Shown here: one piece after another, positions 33,968 to 44,090 of the stretch
Layout of the letters: every line of letters begins with the position of its first letter
How positions within the stretch are numbered: position 1 is the stretch's first letter
Position numbers and translations under genes: made by a program
Notes under the pieces: generated by a model
Told to the model about the DNA's origin: nothing
Seen by the model: the letters and a program-made list of their open reading frames with translations, nothing else
Database searches by the model: none
Assembly: GCA_030583605.1 (NCBI GenBank)
Contig: CP129466.1
Coordinates: forward strand, 806,001 to 870,000
Reading direction: 5' to 3'
From: Gammaproteobacteria bacterium
Lineage (GTDB): Bacteria; Pseudomonadota; Gammaproteobacteria; Steroidobacterales; GCA-2729495
Length of the DNA stretch: 64,000 bases

Positions 33968-35998
33968 ATGTTTAGCAGCAGCAACCGGTCGCGGAACCTC
34001 GCCTTACTGGCGATATGCCTTTTCGCCGTGCTCGTCGGAGTCATGGCGCTGGTGTTCAGGACACCCGGCACCACCCACGTGGCGGGTGAAGCCGAGACGC
34101 TCCTGCTGCAGGCGCGCGAGGCGTCGCGCGGCAGTTCACAGGCGTTCGATGCGCTCGACCGGACGCTCGCGCGGCTGCCGGCACCGGCTGCATCGGCCGG
34201 CGACCAGGCGGGCCTGGTCAGCCAGCTGCGCTCCGGCGCGGCGGCCATCAGCAAGGGTCGCCAGGACATCCTCAATGCGTACGCGATAGTCGCCGACATC
34301 GAGCAACTCGTCCCGGCATTACTGCGTGAGACCGCGAATCTCGAGTTTGCCGCAGGCTCGGAGCCGGCCGTAAGCGCGCAGCTGAACCGGCTGCGGGTGG
34401 TGGCGCGAAACGTCGCACCAGCGGTGCGCGCGCTGGTGTCAGGACCCGACAAGCCGAGCGATGTCGCCAACGATCTCGGCCAGACGGAAATCGACGCGAG
34501 CCAGATCGTGCTCGGACTGCAAAGCGGCGACGCCGATCTTGGCATCCGGGCGGTGAGCGGCCCGCGGGCGCTGGAGGCATTGAGCAAGCTCTCCGGCGCG
34601 AAGGACCGGCTGTTCGCCCGTGTGCGCGACGTGCGCGCGCTCAGCGACCGGCTCGATCTCGTCCACCAGGGTTCGAGCCAGCTCGACGCAGTGGCCGCGC
34701 GCGTCCTGGGCGATGCAACCAATGCCGGATCCGGAGCCGGGCGTTCCACACGGGACCTGCTGGTGATCGGCCTGCTGGTGCTCGCCGCCGTGCTGCTGGC
34801 CACGATGACCTGGCTGTACCTGCAGGGCGGGGCAGGGCGTGAGGCCGACCCCCAGATCGAACAGGGCGAGCGCAACCAGCAGGCGATCCTGCGGCTGCTC
34901 GATGAGCTTTCCAGCCTTGCTGACGGCGACCTGACCGTTCAGGCGACGGTCAACGAGGACATCACCGGTGCGATTGCCGACTCGATCAACTACGCGGTCG
35001 AGGCGCTGCGCGAACTGGTCACGACCATCAACGAGAGCGCCATCCTGCTCGACGGTGCCGCCAAGAGCGCCGAGTCCACTGCGGTTCAGCTCACCCAGGC
35101 GAGCGAGGCGCAGTCGAAGCAGGTGGATTCCGCTTCGCAGGCGATCGGCCGCATGGTCAGCTCCATCGAGGAGGTGTCGGGCGACGCCGAACGGTCCTCC
35201 GACGTCGCGCGTCACTCCGTTGACGTCGCCCACAAGGGCGGGGAGGCGGTTCGCCGCACGATCGAGGGCATGAACGCCATCCGGGAGACGATCCAGGATA
35301 CCTCCAAGCGCATCAAGCGCCTCGGCGAGAGCTCCCAGGAAATCGGCAACATCGTCGAGCTGATCAACGACATCGCCGACCAGACCAACATCCTGGCGCT
35401 GAACGCCTCGATACAGGCCTCCATGGCGGGCGAGGCCGGTCGCGGTTTCGCCGTGGTGGCCGACGAGGTGCAGCGGCTCGCCGAGCGCTCGGCCAATGCC
35501 ACCAAGCAGATCGAGGTGCTGGTGCGCACGATCCAGGCCGACACGAACGAGGCGATCGTCTCCATGGAACGCAGCACGACCGATGTCGTCGGCGGCGCCC
35601 TGCTCGCTGAGAACGCCGGCGCCGCGCTCGAGGAGATCGAGCAGGTCTCCAGCCAGATCGCGAGCCTGGTGCAGAACATATCGAACTCGGCCCGCGAGCA
35701 GGCCGGCGCTGCCAATGCGGTGATCCGCATCGTCGAGGTGCTGCAACAGATCAATTCCCAGACTGCCTCCGGCACCAGCGCCACGACGGATTCGATCAGC
35801 AAACTGGCGGAACTCGCAGCGCAGTTGCGCCGCTCGGCGGCTGGTTTCCGTCTCCCGACCCGCGTGCCGGAAGGACGCCGCAGCGCAATGGGTGACGCGG
35901 CCGTCGCGGGCGACGCGGCGCGCGCTGAAGCGCAAGCCGACAGCCGGCCGGTCTACGAGGAGCGGACCCTGCGGATCCTCGGCAAGAAGACGGCCTGA
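33968..35998 (+). CDS. pilJ: Twitching motility methyl-accepting chemoreceptor PilJ
   Basis: A 676-residue receptor (Pseudomonas PilJ 682). Membrane segments are at about 9-30 and 257-280 with a helical periplasmic domain between. A HAMP-like stretch precedes the signalling domain, whose hairpin tip (about 458-500) reads IADQTNILALNASIQASMAG, then EAGRGFAVVADEVQRLAERS. It senses surface or pilus signals and controls ChpA through PilI. The ATG at 33968 follows GGAGGATAAGG. A 128-bp gap separates it from pilI. Confidence 0.95.
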   Translation: MFSSSNRSRNLALLAICLFAVLVGVMALVFRTPGTTHVAGEAETLLLQAREASRGSSQAFDALDRTLARLPAPAASAGDQAGLVSQLRSGAAAISKGRQDILNAYAIVADIEQLVPALLRETANLEFAAGSEPAVSAQLNRLRVVARNVAPAVRALVSGPDKPSDVANDLGQTEIDASQIVLGLQSGDADLGIRAVSGPRALEALSKLSGAKDRLFARVRDVRALSDRLDLVHQGSSQLDAVAARVLGDATNAGSGAGRSTRDLLVIGLLVLAAVLLATMTWLYLQGGAGREADPQIEQGERNQQAILRLLDELSSLADGDLTVQATVNEDITGAIADSINYAVEALRELVTTINESAILLDGAAKSAESTAVQLTQASEAQSKQVDSASQAIGRMVSSIEEVSGDAERSSDVARHSVDVAHKGGEAVRRTIEGMNAIRETIQDTSKRIKRLGESSQEIGNIVELINDIADQTNILALNASIQASMAGEAGRGFAVVADEVQRLAERSANATKQIEVLVRTIQADTNEAIVSMERSTTDVVGGALLAENAGAALEEIEQVSSQIASLVQNISNSAREQAGAANAVIRIVEVLQQINSQTASGTSATTDSISKLAELAAQLRRSAAGFRLPTRVPEGRRSAMGDAAVAGDAARAEAQADSRPVYEERTLRILGKKTA

Positions 35999-36030
35999 AC
36001 GGAACCCGGCGAGCTTCGCGCCGTTTCTGC

Positions 36031-39000
36031 ATGAATACCGCCATACCACAAGCCTCGCTGCAGATCGTAAGCGACGAACTCGCCGTTACGCTGCACGACG
36101 CCCGCGTCGTGCTCGAGCAGTACGCCGAGGGCGACGGCGGCTCACAGGCGCTGGAGCGGGTCGCGGCACTGCTGCATACCGCGCGCGGCGTTCTGCGCAT
36201 GACCGAGACGCATGGCGCGAGCATGCTCGCCGAGGAGATGGAGCAGACCTGTGCCCACCTGGCCCGCCTCAGGCGCAAGGATGCCGGCGCCGAGGAGCCG
36301 CTCGAGGCGCTCATGCGTGCCGCCGTCCAGTTGCCGGCATACGTGGAGCGCGTGCTCAATGGCGGCCGCGATATTCCCCTGGTGCTGCTGCCCCTGCTCA
36401 ACGACCTGCGCGCGGCCCGTGGGCGCCCGCTGCTGTCCGAGAGCACGCTGCTGCTGCTCAATGTTGGCAGCGAGTCGCGGGCGCGGCCGGGCACCCTGCG
36501 TGCCGCCGGCAGCGGCGAGGACGTCGCCCGGCTCTGCCACGAGCTGCGGCCCCGGTTCCAGCTGGCGCTCCTCGGCTGGATCCGCGGCGAGGATGCCGAA
36601 ACGAATCTGCGCCAGATGTATGGTGTGGCAGAGCGGCTCGAGCATGCGGCTGCGGCGCCGGAGGTCCACCAGTTGTGGTGGGTCGTTGCCGGCGTCCTCG
36701 AGACGCTGTTGGACAAAGGTCTGGAGACGAGTGTTTCCCTCAAGCGCCTGATGGGCCAGGCGGATCGTGAGATCAAGCGCCTGCGCACACTCGGTGAGGC
36801 GCAGTTTGCCAAGGCTCCACCGATCGAGCTGGTGAACAACCTGCTCTATTACGTCGCCCGGGCCCGACCGACGAGCGAGCGCGTCATGGCGATCCGCTCG
36901 GCGTTCAATTTGTCGGACCTGGTGCCAGGTGACGCCCAGGTCGAGCAGGCGCGCCAGGGGCTGTCGGCGCCGAGCGTCAAACTCATGCAGACGGTGGCTC
37001 ATGCCATCCGGGAGGATCTCGGACGGGTCAAGGACGTGCTCGATATCTTCGTGCGGACGGGCATGGAGCGCGTTGAGGAACTCGCGCCGCAGCTGGAACT
37101 GCTGAAGAAGATCGGCGATACGCTGGGAGTGCTCGGCCTTGGTGATCTGCGCGAGATCGTCCAGTCGCGGCGTGAGGAACTGCAGGAACTGGTCAGCCGC
37201 GGGCGTCGTCCCGAGGAGAGTGCGCTGGTGGCTATAGCCGCCGGGTTGCTCGGCGTGGAAGACCGGATCGAGGGGGACCTGATCGGCATGATCGCGCCGC
37301 GCGCGGAAGAGCCCACCGTGGTGTCGCTCGAGGCCGCCGCCGAGCCGGGCGCCGGGCTGAACCAGGTCATGCCCGCGGTGATGCGCGAAAGCCTCGTCAA
37401 TCTCGCCCGGGTCAAGGATGCTGTTGCCCAGGTGACCGAGCGTCGCGGCGACGGTGCCGCGATCGACGCGGTGCCCGAGTTGTTGCGGGGTATCACGGCC
37501 GGACTGTTGATGCTCGGCAAGGAGCGCGCCGCGGGGGTCGTCGACGAGTTGCAGAAAGCCATCCGGGCGCTCGTGCGCCAGGACGACAAAAGCGCCCCGG
37601 ACAGCCGCATGGACCGCCTGGCTGACGCCACCGTCAGCCTCGAGTACTACCTGGAAACTCTGCAGGCCGGTCGTCGCGATCCTGATTACATGCTCGACAA
37701 TGCCGAGCGTTGCCTGGCTGGCCTCGTGACCGAGCCGCCCGCAGCGGCCAGAAGCTTCGTGGAACTGGGTGCGCTCGACGAGGCGGCCACGGTCGCGGCG
37801 ACGCCTCCGGAGTACGAGGCCACCCAGGTCCTGCCGACGGCGCGCGTGCCCGTGCAGCCCGAGCAGCCGACCCTGATCTTCAGTGGCGGGCGCGAACGGC
37901 TCGACCCGGAGCTGCTGGAGTTGTTCATCGAGGAAGCGCGCGACGAGATCGGCAACGTCAATCGGGATCTGCCGGCCTGGGAGCGCGACGACGCCGATGG
38001 CAATGCCCTCGCGAGCCTGCGTCGCTCGTTTCATACGCTCAAGGGCAGCGGTCGGATGGTCGGTGCCGATCGCATTGGCGAGTTTTGCTGGCACGTCGAG
38101 CGGGTCCTGAACCGCCTGATCAATGGCACCCTGGCGCGCAGCCCGCGGCTCGTGGAAATCCTGCAACAGACGGTCGCGACCCTGCCCGCGCTGCTCGAGG
38201 AACTCGAGACTGGCGCCACTCCCCGCCAGGACCTGCCCGCGTTGATCGCGGAGGTACGCCGGTATGCCGAAGCACCGGCGCCCGTCGAAGTGCCGGAGGA
38301 CGCCGGGCAACCGGCGAGTGCCGAGCCGCAGCCGGTGGCGGAAGCGGAGCCGGTGCCGGCCGAAACGCCGGCGGAAGCGGCTGCGGCCAGCGGGCCGGCG
38401 GCGATGGATCCGGTCCTGCTCGATATTTTTACGCGCGAGGTGGGCGGCCACCTGACAGTATTGCGTCGCTTCGTCGCTGCCTGCGAGCATCCCGGCCTGG
38501 CCTATGCCGTGCCGGAAGAGTTGTACCGCTCCTGTCATACGCTGAACGGCAGCATGGCCATGGCGCGGGTGACCATCGGTCAGCCGCTGACCGAAGCGCT
38601 CAATCGGATGATCAGTGTCGCCTACAACCGTCCGGCGCGACTGCCGCCGGGTGCGGTCGATACCCTGCGTGACAGCGCAGCGCGTATCGAGGCGCTGCTC
38701 GCGTATCTCGCTGAGCCCTGGCGGCCGGTCCCGGTCACGTCGGACCTCGAGCGGCGTCTCGACGATCACGCGCTGGCGGTCGAGCATGCGGCCGACGAGG
38801 CCGCCGACCGGACCGGAGAAATTTCCATTCCCGGCCTGGTGCCGGACGGTGAGGCGCTCGACTCGTCGATCATCGTCGAGGAAATGGCGCTGCCGGAGGT
38901 CATCGAACTCACCGGCGAGGTTCCTGCGGCGGAACTGGAGCCCGAGGCGTTGCTGCCGGACGAGACGGCGGCGGTTGCATTGCCCGCCGAGGACGCACTG

Positions 39001-41724
39001 GCGGAGCCACTGCCAGAGCCGGTCACCGACGAGGAGTCGCTGACAGCCGTCGTGCCAGGCATCGCGGTGGAGCAGCCCTTCGAGGCCGGCGCCGAGGATC
39101 ATTTTGCGACGGAGCCGAGCACGCCCCCCGCGCCGGCCCTGCCTTACGATGCCGAGATTGCCGCGATTTTTGCCGAAGAGGCGGCCGAACTGCTGGATGC
39201 GGCAGACGGCGCCATGGCGCGCCTCGCAACCGGCGCCGGCAGCGATCAGGCGCTGGCCGACCTGCAGCGCTACCTGCACACCCTCAAGGGTGGCGCCCGC
39301 ATGGCCGGGCTCACCGTCATGGGCGACTTCAGTCATGAACTGGAGACTCTGCTCATCAGGCTGAGCGAGGGTCTGACCGCGCACGGCCCGGCGATCGGTG
39401 AGTTGCTGCAGGCGAGCCTCGACGAACTGCACCGGCTGCGCGAGGACGTCATGACCGGGGAGCAGCGCCCGCTGGCGCCCCGGCTGGGCGAGCGCCTGCG
39501 TGCGGCGATCCACGGCAAGGCGGCGGCGCCCGCGGAGCCGTCGGTCGCACCGGAGCCCGTCGACGACCGGAGCGTCGTCCCCGCTCCGGCCATGGTGCAG
39601 GCTGCGCCCGAGCCGGTCGTCGAGGAGCCGGTCTCGGTACAGGTTGCTCCCGAACCGGTCGTCGCGGAGCCGGTCTCGGTACAGGCCGCTCCCGAACCGG
39701 TTGCCGAACCACCCGCGCCGGAGGCGGCCGCTGAGCCCATGGTCCTGCCGCCGCCGGAGCCGCCCGCATTCGAGGAGGACAAGGGCGACATCGCGCTGCC
39801 CGCGGCCGAACGGCTCGGCGAGCTTGCCCGGGAACTCGAACAGCCGCCGCAGATCGTGGTGCCGGCAACCGGGCTGCGCCCCGAACTGCCGGCCGCGCCG
39901 TCGCGCGCTGCCTTGCCGGACCGGCGCGAGACCGCGCGCGTGGACTCGGTGCTCCTCGACCTGCTGCTCAACAACGCTGGCGAGCTCAGCATCTTCCAGT
40001 CCCGGCTGAGTCAGCAGGTGAGTCTGATCCAGTTCAACCTCGAGGAACTCGGCGCGACTGTGATCCGCCTGCGCGAGCAGTTGCGCAAGCTGGAAATGGA
40101 GACGGAAGCCCAGATCCGCTTCCGTCACCAGGACGAGGCCGGGGTGCGACCGGACTTCGATCCGCTGGAACTGGACCGCTACTCCACCATCCAGCAGCTG
40201 TCCCGCAGCCTCGCGGAATCCGCAACCGACGTCAGCAGTCTCAAGGACCTGTTGCAGAACCTGGCGCGCGACACCGAGGGCCTGCTGGTGCAGCAGTCGC
40301 GCACGGCCACCGAGCTGCAGGACGGTCTCATGCGCACCCGCATGGTGCCGTTCCACCAGCACGCGCCACGGCTGGCGCGCCTGGTGCGCCAGACCGCGCT
40401 CGAACTCGGCAAACGCGCCGAACTCCACATGCAGGGCGGCGGCGAACTCGACCGGCAGGTGCTCGAGCGCATGCTGGCGCCGTTCGAGCACATGCTGCGC
40501 AACGCCGTCGTGCACGGCATCGAATCGCCGCCGGAGCGCGAGGCGGCCGGCAAGCCTGCTGCCGGGAGCATTTTCGTCAACCTGCAACGCGACGGTTCGG
40601 AGGCCGTGCTCGAGATTGCCGATGACGGTCGCGGCCTTGACGTCGCTGCGATTCGCCGCAAGGCGACCGAGCTTGGCTTCATCGGGTCGGGTGTCGCGGT
40701 GAGCGATGACGAGGCGATGCAGTTCATTCTGCGCCCGGGGTTCAGCACTGCGGACCGCCTCACCCAGGCAGCCGGGCGCGGCATCGGCATGGACGTCGTG
40801 ACCAGCGAAGTGTCCAAGCTCGGGGGGTCGCTGCGCATCGCGTCGGTGTCCGGGCGCGGGACGACTTTCACGATTCGCCTGCCGTTTACCCTGGCAGTCA
40901 CGCAGGCGCTGATCGTGCGTGCGGGCGCCGAGCTCTACGCGCTGCCGCTGCCGACCGTCGAGGGCGTCATTCGCATCTCCCGCGGCGAACTGCTGGCGCG
41001 GCTCGAGGCCGCGCAGCCGGTCATCGACTATGGCGGGCAGACCTACCAGTTCCGGCATCTCGGTGAGTATCTCGGCCTCGGCCCGTCGCGGCTCCCGGAG
41101 GAGCAGAGCAGGGTGTCCGTGATCCTGGTGCGCGCGGGCGAGCACTCGACCGCGCTGATCACCGACGAGATGCAGGACAGCCGCGAAATCGTCGTCAAGC
41201 CGGTCGGGCCGCAATTGGCGACCATCCGCGGCATCGCCGGTGCGACCATCCTGGGTGACGGGCGTATCGCGGTCATCCTCGACATGGGCATCCTGGTGCG
41301 CAGCGCCCGCGCGGGCGCGGTCGCAAAGGCGCCCTTGGTGGAGCCTGCGCCGCAGGGTCCGCTGGCACTGGTCGTGGACGATTCGATCACGATGCGCCGC
41401 GTGACCCAGCGGCTGCTGGAGCGCAATTCCTTCCGGGTCGTTACGGCCAAGGATGGGCTGGAGGCTATCAGCGTGCTGCAGGATCACCGGCCGGACATCA
41501 TCCTGCTGGATATCGAGATGCCACGCATGGACGGGTACGAGTTCGCCAAGCATGTGCGCAACAATCCCGATACGGCCAACGTGCCAATCGTCATGATCAC
41601 CTCGCGGGTGAGCGAGAAGCACAAGGCTCGTGCCATCGAGGTCGGCGTCAATGATTATCTGGGCAAGCCGTACCAGGAACGAGCGCTGCTGGAAGCCGTA
41701 AGGCATCAGCTGAAGAAGGACTGA
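36031..41724 (+). CDS. chpA: Hybrid chemotaxis histidine kinase ChpA
   Basis: A 1897-residue CheA-type hybrid kinase. After about 600 residues of helical, degenerate Hpt-like sequence come three recognisable phosphotransfer sites: H668 (FHTLKGSGRM), H836 (CHTLNGSMAM) and H1083 (LHTLKGGARM). Then follow a Pro/Val/Glu linker with 14-residue repeats, a dimerisation helix, a GHKL ATPase domain (N1491 in HMLRNAVVHG; DDGRGLD at 1531-1537; GRGIGMDVV), a CheW-like domain (about 1620-1750) and a C-terminal receiver (DD 1783-1784, D1827). Pseudomonas ChpA is longer (about 2470) with more Hpt sites. pilK is missing between pilJ and this gene. Confidence 0.95.
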   Translation: MNTAIPQASLQIVSDELAVTLHDARVVLEQYAEGDGGSQALERVAALLHTARGVLRMTETHGASMLAEEMEQTCAHLARLRRKDAGAEEPLEALMRAAVQLPAYVERVLNGGRDIPLVLLPLLNDLRAARGRPLLSESTLLLLNVGSESRARPGTLRAAGSGEDVARLCHELRPRFQLALLGWIRGEDAETNLRQMYGVAERLEHAAAAPEVHQLWWVVAGVLETLLDKGLETSVSLKRLMGQADREIKRLRTLGEAQFAKAPPIELVNNLLYYVARARPTSERVMAIRSAFNLSDLVPGDAQVEQARQGLSAPSVKLMQTVAHAIREDLGRVKDVLDIFVRTGMERVEELAPQLELLKKIGDTLGVLGLGDLREIVQSRREELQELVSRGRRPEESALVAIAAGLLGVEDRIEGDLIGMIAPRAEEPTVVSLEAAAEPGAGLNQVMPAVMRESLVNLARVKDAVAQVTERRGDGAAIDAVPELLRGITAGLLMLGKERAAGVVDELQKAIRALVRQDDKSAPDSRMDRLADATVSLEYYLETLQAGRRDPDYMLDNAERCLAGLVTEPPAAARSFVELGALDEAATVAATPPEYEATQVLPTARVPVQPEQPTLIFSGGRERLDPELLELFIEEARDEIGNVNRDLPAWERDDADGNALASLRRSFHTLKGSGRMVGADRIGEFCWHVERVLNRLINGTLARSPRLVEILQQTVATLPALLEELETGATPRQDLPALIAEVRRYAEAPAPVEVPEDAGQPASAEPQPVAEAEPVPAETPAEAAAASGPAAMDPVLLDIFTREVGGHLTVLRRFVAACEHPGLAYAVPEELYRSCHTLNGSMAMARVTIGQPLTEALNRMISVAYNRPARLPPGAVDTLRDSAARIEALLAYLAEPWRPVPVTSDLERRLDDHALAVEHAADEAADRTGEISIPGLVPDGEALDSSIIVEEMALPEVIELTGEVPAAELEPEALLPDETAAVALPAEDALAEPLPEPVTDEESLTAVVPGIAVEQPFEAGAEDHFATEPSTPPAPALPYDAEIAAIFAEEAAELLDAADGAMARLATGAGSDQALADLQRYLHTLKGGARMAGLTVMGDFSHELETLLIRLSEGLTAHGPAIGELLQASLDELHRLREDVMTGEQRPLAPRLGERLRAAIHGKAAAPAEPSVAPEPVDDRSVVPAPAMVQAAPEPVVEEPVSVQVAPEPVVAEPVSVQAAPEPVAEPPAPEAAAEPMVLPPPEPPAFEEDKGDIALPAAERLGELARELEQPPQIVVPATGLRPELPAAPSRAALPDRRETARVDSVLLDLLLNNAGELSIFQSRLSQQVSLIQFNLEELGATVIRLREQLRKLEMETEAQIRFRHQDEAGVRPDFDPLELDRYSTIQQLSRSLAESATDVSSLKDLLQNLARDTEGLLVQQSRTATELQDGLMRTRMVPFHQHAPRLARLVRQTALELGKRAELHMQGGGELDRQVLERMLAPFEHMLRNAVVHGIESPPEREAAGKPAAGSIFVNLQRDGSEAVLEIADDGRGLDVAAIRRKATELGFIGSGVAVSDDEAMQFILRPGFSTADRLTQAAGRGIGMDVVTSEVSKLGGSLRIASVSGRGTTFTIRLPFTLAVTQALIVRAGAELYALPLPTVEGVIRISRGELLARLEAAQPVIDYGGQTYQFRHLGEYLGLGPSRLPEEQSRVSVILVRAGEHSTALITDEMQDSREIVVKPVGPQLATIRGIAGATILGDGRIAVILDMGILVRSARAGAVAKAPLVEPAPQGPLALVVDDSITMRRVTQRLLERNSFRVVTAKDGLEAISVLQDHRPDIILLDIEMPRMDGYEFAKHVRNNPDTANVPIVMITSRVSEKHKARAIEVGVNDYLGKPYQERALLEAVRHQLKKD
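39604..39729 (+). repeat. In-frame 42-bp tandem repeats in the chpA linker
   Basis: Three units of 42 bp (14 residues, pattern APEPVVxEPVSVQx) lie between the third Hpt site and the kinase core. The first two are nearly identical and the third is diverged. They lengthen a flexible linker and could vary in number between strains. Confidence 0.8.
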
Positions 41725-41731
41725 GCAGGCC

Positions 41732-42229
41732 ATGCAGCTCGCTGCGAGACAGAGTTTCGACGAGATTTACTGCCAGCTCATACCGCTGCGCCAGTTGCGC
41801 CTGATCGTGCCTCGCAGCTGCCTCGCCGAAGTGGTCCGTTACGTCAGGCCGGAGCAATCCGGGCCCGGGCCGGTATGGTTTCGCGGCTTCGTCGCCTGGA
41901 CGACGCTGAAGATACCGGTGGTTTCTTTCGAGGAGCTTTGCGGGCGCAACGCCGACGAACCGGGTGGGCGCACGCGCATCGCGATTTTCAATGCCATCTC
42001 GGGGAAGCTGGACACGGGCTACTACGGCGTGCTCACGGAGGGGTTCCCGCAGCTCGTCCGGGTCAATCGCGAAGTCATCAGGCTGGACGACCGGCAGGCC
42101 TGGCCACCGTCCGGGCCCGTCGTCTGCCAGATTCGCATGATCAACGAATATCCCCTGATCCCCGACCTCGAGCGGGTCGAGGAAATGCTGCATCGTTGCC
42201 TCGATCGCTCCGGCCCGCCGCTGACCTGA
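41732..42229 (+). CDS. chpC: CheW-like protein ChpC
   Basis: A 165-residue CheW-domain protein placed as chpC in Pseudomonas, 7 bp after chpA. LRQLRLIVPRSCLAEVVRY opens the domain and WFRGFVAWTTLKIPVVSFEELCG is the core. It is likely an alternative coupling protein for ChpA. Sequence identity to CheW is low, so the call rests on fold pattern and position. Confidence 0.85.
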   Translation: MQLAARQSFDEIYCQLIPLRQLRLIVPRSCLAEVVRYVRPEQSGPGPVWFRGFVAWTTLKIPVVSFEELCGRNADEPGGRTRIAIFNAISGKLDTGYYGVLTEGFPQLVRVNREVIRLDDRQAWPPSGPVVCQIRMINEYPLIPDLERVEEMLHRCLDRSGPPLT

Positions 42230-42375
42230 AGCTCCCCCGGCGCGACCGGGCCACCTGAGCCACCGCTGACTGCCGGTCCTGCCGCGCAGGGATCCGGCGA
42301 CGCTCACGGTCAGTCCCATTGGCCGCGGATTCTGTTAGGCTGCGCGCCAAAACCCGGGCCTAAAGAGCGACAACC

Positions 42376-43017
42376 ATGCAGCTGTTTTCCCGATTGATGC
42401 CCCGGGAGGGCCGGTTTTTCGATCTCTTCAATCAGCACGCTGCCCTGGTAGTCCAGGGCGGAATCGCCATCAACGAGCTGCTGCAGGCGTACGACGACGA
42501 GTCAGGTCGCGCGGACCGCATCCACCGCATCGGGGAAATCGAGCGTGCGGCCGACCGGGTGACGCACGACACGGTGCTGCTGGTCCACAAGACCTTTGTC
42601 ACGCCATTCGATCGCGACGACATCCATCGCCTGATTTCGCGGATGGACGACATTCTCGATCTCATCCAGGACGCGGCCGAGTCGCTCCTGCTGTTCGACG
42701 TGCGCGCGGTGGGGCCGGAGGCCTGCCATCTCGCCGATCTGGTGCGAATATGCTGCGAGCGGGTGCAGGCGGCAATCGGCATGCTGCCCTCGATGGATAA
42801 TGCGGCGTCGATTCTCCGGGTCTGCCAGGATATCGATGCGATCGAGTCGGACGCGGACCGGCTGATGCGCGGTGCGGTCTCACGCCTGTTTCGCGAGGAG
42901 AAGGACGTCCGCGAAGTCATCAAGCACCAGGCGATCTACCAGCTCCTCGAGACGGCAACCGACCGATGCCAGGACGTTGCCAACCTGATCGAAGGCGTCG
43001 TCCTGGAGAACGGTTGA
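42376..43017 (+). CDS. DUF47 (PhoU-like) phosphate transport regulator
   Basis: A 213-residue, all-helical DUF47/TIGR00153 protein. Start MQLFSRLMPREGRFFDLFNQHAALV and the metal-binding helices EIERAADRVTHDT and DIDAIESDADRLMR (E/DxxxD motifs) are typical. Family members sit next to Pit transporters and are thought to control them. Its stop overlaps the start region of the pit gene (TTGA). Confidence 0.92.
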   Translation: MQLFSRLMPREGRFFDLFNQHAALVVQGGIAINELLQAYDDESGRADRIHRIGEIERAADRVTHDTVLLVHKTFVTPFDRDDIHRLISRMDDILDLIQDAAESLLLFDVRAVGPEACHLADLVRICCERVQAAIGMLPSMDNAASILRVCQDIDAIESDADRLMRGAVSRLFREEKDVREVIKHQAIYQLLETATDRCQDVANLIEGVVLENG

Positions 43018-44024
43018 GCGTGGATCCGCATTTCGCTTTCGGAACGCTGGCGTTACTCGTAGCGCTCGCCCTTTGCTTCGACTTCCTCAACGGTTTCCAC
43101 GATGCGGCGAACTCCATTGCCACGGTCGTTTCGACCGGCGTCCTGAAGCCGTACCAGGCGGTCGCATGGGCCGCGACATTCAATTTCCTCGCGATTGCGA
43201 TCTTCGAGCTGAGGGTGGCAGCCACGGTCGGGAAGGGCATCATCGACCCGTCCTTCGTCGACTACCACGTGATATTCGGGGCGCTGGTCGGCGCGATTCT
43301 CTGGAACATCATCACCTGGTGTTACGGCATACCGTCGAGTTCCTCCCATGCGCTGATCGGAGGCATGATCGGCGCTGCTCTGGCCAAGGCAGGCACCGAG
43401 CCACTGCTGGCGCCGGGCATTACGCGTACCGCAATTTTCATCGTCGCCTCGCCCGTCATCGGCATGATGCTCAGCGGGCTGATCATCGTGGCCGTGTCGT
43501 GGCTGTGGTTCCGCTCGCGTCCCCATCGCGTGGATCGCATCTGCCGCCGGCTGCAGCTGCTGTCCTCTGCGTTGTACAGCATTGGCCATGGCAGCAACGA
43601 TGCGCAGAAGACCATGGGCATCATCTGGTTGTTGCTGATCGCATCAGGCAGCGCGACGGGCGACCATTTGCCGTTCTGGGTGATCGTCAGCTGTTACGTG
43701 GCCATAGCAATCGGCACGCTGTTCGGGGGTTGGCGCATCGTGAAGACCATGGGTCAGCGCATCACCAAGCTCAAGCCGGTCGGCGGATTCGCCGCGGAGA
43801 CGGGCGGTGCCCTGGCGGTGTTCATGGCCTCGGCGATGGGGATACCGGTATCTACCACGCACACCATCACCGGCGCGATCGTGGGTGTCGGGTCTGCTCA
43901 GCGGGGGTTCTCGGCCGTGCGTTGGGGCATTGCCGGGAATATCGTGCTGGCCTGGGTGCTCACCATTCCGGCCTCCGCAGCGATGGCGGCCGTGGCCTGG
44001 TGGGCGGGAAACCTCCTGATCTGA
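43014..44024 (+). CDS. pit: Inorganic phosphate transporter, PiT family
   Basis: A 336-residue Pit transporter with about ten membrane segments. The duplicated signature occurs as CFDFLNGFHDAANSIATVVSTG (N-terminal) and SIGHGSNDAQKTMGIIWLLL (second half). GIPSSSSHALIGGMIGA and GIPVSTTHTITGAIVGVG are the paired substrate-channel motifs. The TTG at 43014, overlapping the previous stop with GGAGAA five bases upstream, is preferred; a GTG at 43020 is the alternative. Low-affinity, proton-coupled metal-phosphate uptake is the family function. Confidence 0.93.
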   Translation: MSVDPHFAFGTLALLVALALCFDFLNGFHDAANSIATVVSTGVLKPYQAVAWAATFNFLAIAIFELRVAATVGKGIIDPSFVDYHVIFGALVGAILWNIITWCYGIPSSSSHALIGGMIGAALAKAGTEPLLAPGITRTAIFIVASPVIGMMLSGLIIVAVSWLWFRSRPHRVDRICRRLQLLSSALYSIGHGSNDAQKTMGIIWLLLIASGSATGDHLPFWVIVSCYVAIAIGTLFGGWRIVKTMGQRITKLKPVGGFAAETGGALAVFMASAMGIPVSTTHTITGAIVGVGSAQRGFSAVRWGIAGNIVLAWVLTIPASAAMAAVAWWAGNLLI

Positions 44025-44090
44025 GCGGCGATCGGGCCGGCGACGCCGGCGGTGCGAGGCCGGCCGGCAATACCGCTCGCGCCGAGCGTC

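Noticed and set aside
36142..41733. An open frame of 1863 codons on the strand opposite chpA.
   Set aside because: It mirrors chpA almost end to end. In GC-rich genes with third-position bias the antisense frame lacks stops. Its composition (His, Arg, Gln-rich, no domains) is typical of a shadow, and chpA has clear domains.
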